Notes under the pieces: model-generated
Seen by the model: only the letters and a program-made list of their open reading frames with translations
Database searches by the model: none
What the model was told of the DNA's origin: nothing
Position numbers and translations under genes: made by a program
NCBI RefSeq assembly: GCF_012070395.1
Contig: NZ_JAAFYS010000004.1
Location: 1 to 64,000, forward strand
DNA length: 64,000 bases
Direction: 5' to 3'
From: Pseudoroseicyclus tamaricis
GTDB taxonomy: Bacteria; Pseudomonadota; Alphaproteobacteria; Rhodobacterales; Rhodobacteraceae
In this document: positions 58,232-64,000 of the stretch, in pieces
Layout of the letters: each line of letters opens with the position of its first letter
How positions within the stretch are numbered: the stretch's first letter is position 1

Positions 58232-59182
58232 TCAGATCTCCGCCGCCGGGCAGAGGGGCAGGAGGCGGTTGAAATCCTCCGGCTCGCAAAGCGCCGTGCC
58301 TTCGGTCATCACTGCGGCGGAGCCGGAGGCGACACCCCAGGAGAGGCAGTCGGGCAGGGCCATCCCCCGCGCGAAGGCCAGCGTGAAGGCGCCGACGAAG
58401 CTGTCGCCCGCGCCGACCTTCGAGCGGACGGGCACGTCGGCGGCGTGGGAGTGCCAGCGCCCCTCCCTGGTGGCCAGCACCGAGCCCTCGGGCCCGCGCG
58501 CGACGATGGCGATGGAGGCCACGCCGCGGCTGACGAGGGAGGAGGCGAAGCTCGCCGTTTCCTCCAGCGAGCGGAGCGGGCGGCCGGCGAGGTCGTCCGC
58601 CTCCGTCTGGTTCATGCGCAGGACGGTGGGCGGGGTGCCGTGGTCGGGCCCGGCGATGTGGTGCAGCGCCTTGCCGGAGGTGTCGACGATGGTCTCCACC
58701 CGTTTCGCCGCCAGCCGGCCGACGAGGCCCGAGATGATCTCGGCGGGGCAGCCGGGGGGGAGGGAGCCGGAGACGACGACGATGGAGCCGGGATGCGCCT
58801 CGTGCTCGATGCGCTCCACCACCTGCGGGGCGACGTCCTCCGGCCAGTCGGGGCCCGGCAGCATGAAGCGGTACTGCGCGCCGGTGAGCCGGTCGATGAC
58901 GGCGAGGCTCTGGCGCGTCTCGGTGGCGCCGGAGAAGGTGATCAGGTGATGCCCCGTCTCGGTGAGGATCTGCGCCATGCGCGCCCCCGTGGCGCCGGTG
59001 AGCACGGCGAAGGTGCGCGCCTGCCCGCCGAGCAGCTGGATGGCGCGGGAGACGTTGATGCCGCCGCCGCCCGGGTCGGCCCGGGGTGCGTCGCAGCGCA
59101 GCTTCAGGCCGGGGACGACGCCGTCGACCTCCGTCGAGATGTCGAGCGCCGGGTTCAGCGTCACCGTCAGAATGTCGCGCAT
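58232..59182 (-). CDS. PfkB-family 6-phosphofructokinase/1-phosphofructokinase
   Basis: The 316-residue protein has ILTVTLNPALDISTEV, the PfkB signature PGGGGINVSRAIQLLGG and the C-terminal VRSKVGAGDSFVGAFTLAFA with catalytic Asp. This layout (TLNPALD, GGGGINVSRA) matches Pfk-2 and FruK-type kinases of phosphorylated sugars rather than fructokinases. The exact substrate is unclear; no fructose PTS genes are adjacent. Confidence 0.87.
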   Translation of the reverse strand: MRDILTVTLNPALDISTEVDGVVPGLKLRCDAPRADPGGGGINVSRAIQLLGGQARTFAVLTGATGARMAQILTETGHHLITFSGATETRQSLAVIDRLTGAQYRFMLPGPDWPEDVAPQVVERIEHEAHPGSIVVVSGSLPPGCPAEIISGLVGRLAAKRVETIVDTSGKALHHIAGPDHGTPPTVLRMNQTEADDLAGRPLRSLEETASFASSLVSRGVASIAIVARGPEGSVLATREGRWHSHAADVPVRSKVGAGDSFVGAFTLAFARGMALPDCLSWGVASGSAAVMTEGTALCEPEDFNRLLPLCPAAEI

Positions 59183-59345
59183 GGGGCCCCTCCCGGTTGT
59201 GCCGGACGAGTTAGCCGCAGCGGCGGGCGCCTGTCCATGCCGCAGGCGGCCGACCGCCGTTACCGGGCGCCGCAGCTGCGGGGCAGGCAGGGCGCCGGGG
59301 CCGGGCGGCGAGACGCGCCCGGCAGGGGAGCGGCGAGCGACCCGC

Positions 59346-60149
59346 TCAGAGCTGGTAGGTCACCGGGATCCAGCGAAAGCCCTCGCCCCGGCGCTCGACG
59401 AAGCCGGCGCAGGGGAAGGGCATGTGGTAGCCGATCACCGGCAGCCGCTCGTCCGCCGCCATCCCGAGGAGGCGGTGCCGCGTCGCCGCCGCGTGGTCCT
59501 TGTCGCTGTCGAAGCCGACGACCCAGTCGGGATGCGCCAGTGAGAAGACGTGGTGGTTGGCGGTATCGACCATCATCAGCAGCCGCAGCCCGCCGCTCTC
59601 CACCATGAAGGCCATGTGGCCAGGGGTGTGGCCGTGGGCCTCCAGCGCCGTGACGCCCGGCGCTACCTCCGCCCCCGGCTCGATGAAGGTGAAGGCGGCC
59701 TCCAGCGGCCGCACCTTGCCCTCGAAGGGCGCGTAATCCGCCTTCGCCCAATGGTCCCACTCGGCGCGGCCGGTGATGTAGGTGGCATGCGGGAAGGTCG
59801 GCGTGCCGTCCTCGCCCGCCAGCCCGCCGACATGGTCGCCATGCATGTGGGTGAGCACGACGACGTCGATGTCCCCCGCCGTCAGCCCCGCCTCGGAAAG
59901 CGCCGCGAGGAGCTGCTCCGGGTTCAGCCCCGTGTCGAAGAGCAGCCTCTGCCCGGCGCTGGTCACGACGACGGGGGAGAAGGAGGAGACGGAGGTATCG
60001 GCGGCCACGAAATCCGCCTGGGCCGCGGCGGCGAAGGCGTCGGCATCGACGTTCTGGCCGAAGGTCTTGTGCGGCTCGGGCGTGGGAAAGGCGGCGGCGT
60101 TGATGACGGTGACGTCGATCTCGCCGATCGTGAAGCTGCGATGGGGCAT
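59346..60149 (-). CDS. MBL-fold metallohydrolase
   Basis: The 267-residue protein has the metallo-beta-lactamase metal motif VVLTHMHGDHVGGL (HxHxDH), the second-shell LEAHGHTPGHMAF and MMVDTANHH. Similar proteins include quorum-quenching lactonases and other hydrolases; the substrate cannot be deduced. There is no signal peptide. Confidence 0.85.
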   Translation of the reverse strand: MPHRSFTIGEIDVTVINAAAFPTPEPHKTFGQNVDADAFAAAAQADFVAADTSVSSFSPVVVTSAGQRLLFDTGLNPEQLLAALSEAGLTAGDIDVVVLTHMHGDHVGGLAGEDGTPTFPHATYITGRAEWDHWAKADYAPFEGKVRPLEAAFTFIEPGAEVAPGVTALEAHGHTPGHMAFMVESGGLRLLMMVDTANHHVFSLAHPDWVVGFDSDKDHAAATRHRLLGMAADERLPVIGYHMPFPCAGFVERRGEGFRWIPVTYQL

Positions 60150-60383
60150 GGGGCTCCTCCTCTGGGGTGCGGGCAGTGAGAGCACTGACGGGGGCGGAGG
60201 GGAAGGGGGCGGTGCCTGGGATCGGCAGTGCGGCGGTCGTTTGGAGCCTGCCGGGCGGTGCCGGCGCCTTGTCGCGCGAGGGCGCTCGAGGGAGCCCCGT
60301 AGGGTGGGGTTCCACCCGACCGTCCCCTGCCTCCCTGCGGAGAACGACGCCCGCCAATATCCGCCCGCCACAAGCGCCCCCCT

Positions 60384-60517
60384 CACACGCCGGCCCGTGG
60401 GGTGGCGCCCCGACGGCGCCGCTGTGCGCTTTATGCCTGCCAAGTCCCTCCCCGCGGCCCGCTCAGCGCCAAGCTTCGACAGAGCGCCAGCCCGCCGGGA
60501 CGGGCCGGCGCTCGCGC
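60384..60517 (+). repeat. interspersed repeat, copy D
   Basis: The core includes CGGCCCGTGGGGTGGCGCCC, GTGCGCTTTATGCCTGCC and CCGCCGGGACGGGCCGGCGC. The left terminal segment is degenerate relative to the other copies. A degenerate hairpin (GTAGGGTGGGGTTCCACCCG) lies at 60,299. The rest of the 60,150-60,604 gap holds no recognisable gene. Confidence 0.7.
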
Positions 60518-60604
60518 GGCGGCCTGCAGCCTTGATTCCGCGCGAGGGAAAGAGCGGCGGCGGCATCGCTGGGGGCCCCGTTGCGGACAATCCCGCGGCA
60601 GCCC

Positions 60605-60997
60605 CTACTCCCACCACCTGTCGATCGAGGCGATGTCGTCGTCCGACCAGCCGAAATGGTGGGCGAATTCGTGGATCGTCACGTGGGCGACCAGCGCCGC
60701 CAGCGTCACGTCTCCCCGCTCTGCCCATTCGTCGAGGATCGGGCGGCGGAAGAGCCAGACGACGTCCGGCCCCGCCGGCTGGTCGAAGGCGCTCTTCTGC
60801 GTCAGCGGGATGCCGTCGTAGAGGCCGGAGAGCTCGAAGGGCTCGGCCTCCATGTCGCGCAGGATCTCCTCCGGCGCGAAGTCCACCACCCGCAGCGCCA
60901 CCTCCGCCGCCTTCGCGGCGAAGGGCGCCGGCAGCGCAGCCACCACGGCGCGGGCGTGCTCCTCGATCTCGTCGCAGCTGGGGGCGGTCCACTCCAT
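60605..60997 (-). CDS. predicted zinc metallopeptidase (minimal HExxH domain)
   Basis: The 130-residue protein has HVTIHEFAHHFGWSDDDIAS, the HExxH motif of the short "metallopeptidase family" (DUF1025-like) predicted cytosolic proteases. Start MEWTAP is used; an 18-residue extension upstream would overlap the gltX start region. Divergent from gltX. Confidence 0.8.
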   Translation of the reverse strand: MEWTAPSCDEIEEHARAVVAALPAPFAAKAAEVALRVVDFAPEEILRDMEAEPFELSGLYDGIPLTQKSAFDQPAGPDVVWLFRRPILDEWAERGDVTLAALVAHVTIHEFAHHFGWSDDDIASIDRWWE

Positions 60998-61044
60998 GCC
61001 GCCGATATGGACAAGAGCGCGCCCGTATGAAAGAGCCGTCGGCC

Positions 61045-62373
61045 ATGACAACGACCCGTTTTGCCCCCTCTCCGACCGGCTGGCTGCATATCGGCAACCT
61101 GCGCGCGGCGCTCTTCAACTACGCCATCGCGCGCCAGCAGGGCGGCACCTTCATCCTGCGCATCGACGACACCGACGCCGAGCGCTCGAAGCCGGAATTC
61201 GTCGAGGGCGTCCATGACGACCTCGCCTGGCTCGGCTTCACCTGGGACCAGGTGGAAAAGCAGTCCGCCCGGCTGGAGCGCTACGCCGCCGCCAAGGACA
61301 GGCTCATAGAGATGGGCCGCCTCTACGAGTGCTTCGAGACCCCGACGGAGCTGGACCTCAAGCGCAAGAAGCAGCTGAACATGGGGCGCCCGCCCGTCTA
61401 TGACCGCGCCGCGCTGGCGCTCTCGGAGGAGGAGAAGGACCGTCTTCGCGCCGAGCGGGGCGCCTCGCACTGGCGCTTCCGGCTCGATCAGGAGCGGATC
61501 GAGTGGGAGGACGGCATCCTCGGGCCGATCTCCATCGACGCGGCTTCCGTCTCCGACCCGGTCCTCATCAAGGATTCGGGGCAGGTGCTCTACACCATGG
61601 CCTCGGTGGTGGACGATGTGGAGATGGGCGTGACGGATATCGTCCGCGGCTCCGACCACGTGACGAACACCGCGACGCAGATCCAGATCATCCGGGCGCT
61701 GGGCGGCGAGGTGCCGCGCTTCGCCCACCATTCGCTGCTCACGGGGCCGGAGGGCGAGGCGCTGTCGAAGCGGCTCGGCACCCTGAGCCTGCGCGATCTG
61801 CGGGCGGAGGGGATCGTGCCGGAGGCGGTGATCTCCCTCATGGCGCGCCTCGGCTCCTCCGAGCCGGTGGAGCTGCGCAGCTCGCTGGACGAGGTGGTGG
61901 CGGGCTTCGACCTTGCCACCTTCGGCCCGGCGCCGACGAAGTTCGACAAAGCCGATCTTGGACCGCTGACGGCCCGGGTGCTGGCGGCGAAACCCTACGA
62001 GGCGGTGGCCGAGGATGTGCAGGCCGCCGGCGTGCCGGCGGAGCAGGGCGAGGCCTTCTGGCGCGTCGTGCACGAGAACATCGCCACGATGGGTGACCTC
62101 GCCGGCTGGTGGGAGCTCTTCTCCACCGGCCGCGCCGGCCGCGCCGAGCCGGAGGACGAGGCCTTCGTCGCCGAGGCGCTGGCGCTGCTCGGCGAGCCGC
62201 CCTACGGGCCGGAGGCCTGGGGCGAGTGGACCGCCGCCGTGAAGGAGGCGACCGGGCGCAAGGGCAAGGGCCTCTTCATGCCGCTCCGCCGCGCCGTCAC
62301 CGGCCGCGACCGCGGCCCGGAGATGGCCGACGTGCTGCCGCTGATGCAGGTGAAGCCGTCCCTCGCGGAGTAG
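61045..62373 (+). CDS. gltX: glutamyl-tRNA synthetase
   Basis: The 442-residue class I synthetase has the HIGH-type FAPSPTGWLHIGNLRAALFN, IDDTDAERSKPEF and the KMSKS-like ALSKRLGTLS. Length is at the short end, as in the second GluRS (GltX2) of many alphaproteobacteria, which often also carry a longer GltX1; some such enzymes are specific for tRNA-Gln. An in-frame ATG 18 bases upstream is possible. Confidence 0.94.
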   Translation: MTTTRFAPSPTGWLHIGNLRAALFNYAIARQQGGTFILRIDDTDAERSKPEFVEGVHDDLAWLGFTWDQVEKQSARLERYAAAKDRLIEMGRLYECFETPTELDLKRKKQLNMGRPPVYDRAALALSEEEKDRLRAERGASHWRFRLDQERIEWEDGILGPISIDAASVSDPVLIKDSGQVLYTMASVVDDVEMGVTDIVRGSDHVTNTATQIQIIRALGGEVPRFAHHSLLTGPEGEALSKRLGTLSLRDLRAEGIVPEAVISLMARLGSSEPVELRSSLDEVVAGFDLATFGPAPTKFDKADLGPLTARVLAAKPYEAVAEDVQAAGVPAEQGEAFWRVVHENIATMGDLAGWWELFSTGRAGRAEPEDEAFVAEALALLGEPPYGPEAWGEWTAAVKEATGRKGKGLFMPLRRAVTGRDRGPEMADVLPLMQVKPSLAE

Positions 62374-62392
62374 GCGGGGCGGCCGGTCTTCG

Positions 62393-62462
62393 GGTGGCAT
62401 AAAGCGCACCAGCTCGATTGCTGAAGCGCCACCCCACGGGCAGGCGCCCGCCCTGCGCCTGC
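62393..62462 (-). repeat. interspersed repeat, copy E (partial, inverted)
   Basis: Read on the minus strand it gives GGCGCAGGGCGGGCGCCTGC, CCGTGGGGTGGCGCTTCAG and GGTGCGCTTTATGCCACC, the first half of the family, just downstream of gltX. A GGTGGAAACCCACC hairpin-like sequence follows at about 62,491. Confidence 0.7.
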
Positions 62463-62586
62463 GGGCGTGGCGCTTGCCCGGGAGGGTGAAGGTGGAAACC
62501 CACCCTACGGGTCGGGGCGTCCCATGTCCCCGATTGCATGACAGTGCCCGGCCGGAGCTGTTTCCCCCGCCCGGTACGCGCCAAAG

Positions 62587-62734
62587 GCGCAGGGCGAGCG
62601 CCTGCCCGTCCCGGCGGGCTGGCGCTCTGGCTGGGCTTGGTGCGTCGCTCGGAGCGGGGAGGGGTTTGGCTGGCATAAAGTACTGCTGCGGGAGCGTTGA
62701 AGCGCCACCCCACGGGCAGGCGCTCGCCCTGCGC
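62587..62734 (-). repeat. interspersed repeat, copy F, with perfect 23-bp terminal inverted repeats
   Basis: The 148-bp unit is bounded by perfect 23-bp inverted repeats (62,587-62,609 and 62,712-62,734; outer part GCGCAGGGCGAGCG). The interior reads, on the minus strand, GGGGTGGCGCTTCAACG, GTACTTTATGCCAGCC and CCCTCCCCGCTCCGAGCGA. It has the size and structure of a MITE-like non-autonomous element and defines the family. No flanking duplication was established. Confidence 0.85.
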
Positions 62735-62755
62735 CTGCAGCCGGTGAGACAACCC

Positions 62756-63790
62756 TCACCCCCGCGCGAAGACCTCCACGGCCACCGCGCTCGCGTAGAT
62801 CACGATCATCAGCACGCTCTCCACGCCGATCCGGGCCGGGCCGCGCCGCTGGCGCATGATCAAGCCGGCGAGCAGGATGGCCGTCATCAGCATCCCCGTC
62901 GCCAGCCAGTAGAGATCGTTCATCCCGACGGCACCGTAGATCGAGCCCTCGCGGTAGGCGACGTCGGAGAAGACCATGAACAGGGTGTCGAAGGTGTTCC
63001 CCCCGATGATCCCGCCCACGGCCAGCTGCAGCGCGCCCCTCCGCACGGCGACCATCGTCGTCACCAGCTCCGGCAGCGAGGTGACGATCGCCGTCAGCAG
63101 CGCGCCGACGAGGCTCGACGACAGCGAGAAGCGGGTGATGAAGCTGCTGCCCACCTGGCTGATCACCCAGCCGCAGCCGGCCATGACGGCGACCAGCGCG
63201 AGGAAGATCAGCGCGGGCCGCAGGGCGGAGCGGTTCGCCTCCTCCGCGTCCTCCGGCTCGTCGTGGCGGGTGTCCGAGGTCTCCACCGGTTTCCACATCG
63301 GAGCCTCGCTGACGGAGGCGGAGAGCCTCACGCCCGCGAGGTAGGCGAGGAAGAGCACGACGGAGATCGGGTGGACGCCGAAATAGGCGATGTCCGGCCC
63401 GGCGATGGCGGCGACGGGCAGGCTGAGGAAGATCAGCAGAAGCACCGCCTGGAAGAGGTTGGCCGGCTCGGCGGCGGCATGCTCGAGGTTCGCGCGCTTG
63501 TAGAGCAGGTCGGCGAGGGCGAGGAACAGCGTCTGCACGGCGATGCCGCCGACGGCGTTCGACATCGCGAAGCTGGCATCGCCCGACGACGCCGCCGTCA
63601 CCGAGACGACGACACCGGAGAGCGAGGTCGCCCCGCCGAGGACGATGCCGCCGGCCATTGCCTCGCCCATGCGGGTGCGGTCGGCGATGACGTCCGCCAG
63701 GCCCGTGGCCTTGATGGAGGCGGCGACGACGGCGGCGCCGGCGGCGGCGAAGATGGCCAGCAGAAGCCAGAGGGAGAGGTCGTTGAACAT
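62756..63790 (-). CDS. sodium/calcium exchanger family membrane protein
   Basis: The 344-residue protein has about ten membrane helices in two halves, each with an alpha-repeat-like motif: GGIVLGGATSLSGVVVSVTA and ALLTAIVTSLPELVTTMVAV (the latter the CaCA-like SLPELVTT), followed by GGIIGGNTFDTLFMV. A cytoplasmic acidic loop (DTRHDEPEDAEEAN) separates them. It resembles Na_Ca_ex exchangers; the ion is unknown. The start MFNDLSLW removes a non-homologous 27-residue extension. Confidence 0.85.
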   Translation of the reverse strand: MFNDLSLWLLLAIFAAAGAAVVAASIKATGLADVIADRTRMGEAMAGGIVLGGATSLSGVVVSVTAASSGDASFAMSNAVGGIAVQTLFLALADLLYKRANLEHAAAEPANLFQAVLLLIFLSLPVAAIAGPDIAYFGVHPISVVLFLAYLAGVRLSASVSEAPMWKPVETSDTRHDEPEDAEEANRSALRPALIFLALVAVMAGCGWVISQVGSSFITRFSLSSSLVGALLTAIVTSLPELVTTMVAVRRGALQLAVGGIIGGNTFDTLFMVFSDVAYREGSIYGAVGMNDLYWLATGMLMTAILLAGLIMRQRRGPARIGVESVLMIVIYASAVAVEVFARG

Positions 63791-63925
63791 GTCGCCTTCC
63801 GGGTTGTGCCGGGCTGCGGGTCCGGCGCGCGCCGCTCTGGCGCACTCGGCGCTGCTGGTGCAGCATTCCACCGGGGCGGGAACGCCCCTGTCCGCCTCGC
63901 GTTCCTTGATAAAGGGAGATTGCAG

Positions 63926-64000
63926 ATGAGCAACAAGATTACCCGCGCCCTACCGTCCCGGCGCCTTCCGGCCCCCGCTGAGCGTGATCGCTGGCTGCCC
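63926..64000 (+). CDS. partial hypothetical protein at window end
   Basis: ATG at 63,926 follows AAGGGAGATTGCAG, a good ribosome-binding site, and the frame [20 protein letters not shown] continues past the window end. Only 25 codons are visible, so no identity can be given. Confidence 0.4.
   Translation, partial: MSNKITRALPSRRLPAPAERDRWLP

Overview
The window looks like a piece of a high-GC alphaproteobacterial chromosome of the Rhodobacterales (Rhodobacteraceae/Paracoccaceae). The evidence is very GC-rich coding sequence, a class A RNase P RNA, a TIGR02300-type acidic protein beside tRNA-Ala(GGC), a phaA/phaB pair, a LysR gene divergent from a DUF1127 gene, and G-rich hairpins followed by AT-rich tails between genes. 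This assignment is inferred from gene content; no species is named. REGION 1 (about 1-13,200) is accessory DNA of visibly lower GC. It carries a Tn7-like transposition module on the minus strand: a TnsA-type endonuclease, a TnsB/TniA DD(35)E transposase, a TnsC/TniB AAA+ ATPase and a large TniQ/TnsD-like protein. No CRISPR array or cas gene is visible. Related 33-34-base motifs near 195-362 and at 13,159-13,191, the latter just beside tRNA-Ala, are candidate TnsB-binding end repeats, so the whole stretch may be one roughly 13-kb element. Between them lie a Ner-like regulator, a frame-broken gene with a Fis-like HTH, an XRE regulator paired with a pentapeptide-repeat/CarD-like protein, a small coiled-coil membrane-tail protein, a FitA-type antitoxin without an intact toxin, and a UvrD-like helicase preceded by only the C-terminal remnant of an OLD/TOPRIM nuclease (a decayed Gabija-like pair). 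REGION 2 (13.2-29.2 kb) is ordinary chromosome: tRNA-Ala, the TIGR02300 protein, a YgjP-like metallopeptidase, a GntR regulator, a complete maltose/alpha-glucoside uptake set (divergent malK; alpha-glucosidase, malE, malF, malG) with a LacI-type operator but no LacI gene, a lytic transglycosylase, valS, a beta-propeller protein and an unusual VOC-bicupin protein. REGION 3 (29.2-49.1 kb) holds maeB, a propionyl/acetyl-CoA synthetase, nadK, a UPF0173 hydrolase, a ceramidase-like membrane protein, gatCA, a lipoprotein, an AmpD-like amidase, rnpB, rpmG, a GNAT acetyltransferase, a Bax-inhibitor-like protein, DUF1127/LysR, dtd, a fructokinase, glyA, a PBP4-type carboxypeptidase and nadD. REGION 4 (49.1-64 kb) holds a GH43 glycosidase with an aldo/keto reductase, an EAL protein, tag, a RidA-like protein, the phaA-patatin-phaB cluster, a DUF1801 gene truncated at an interspersed repeat, a lower-GC orphan gene, a PfkB-family kinase, an MBL-fold hydrolase, a metallopeptidase, gltX and a Na+/Ca2+ exchanger-like protein. 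A notable genome-scale signal is a family of roughly 135-155-bp interspersed intergenic repeats (near 31.7, 43.6, 57.3, 60.4, 62.4 and 62.6 kb). One copy has perfect 23-bp terminal inverted repeats. They are often accompanied by GGTGGGTT/AACCCACC hairpins. A second family of perfect palindromes occurs at 27.0 and 57.1 kb.
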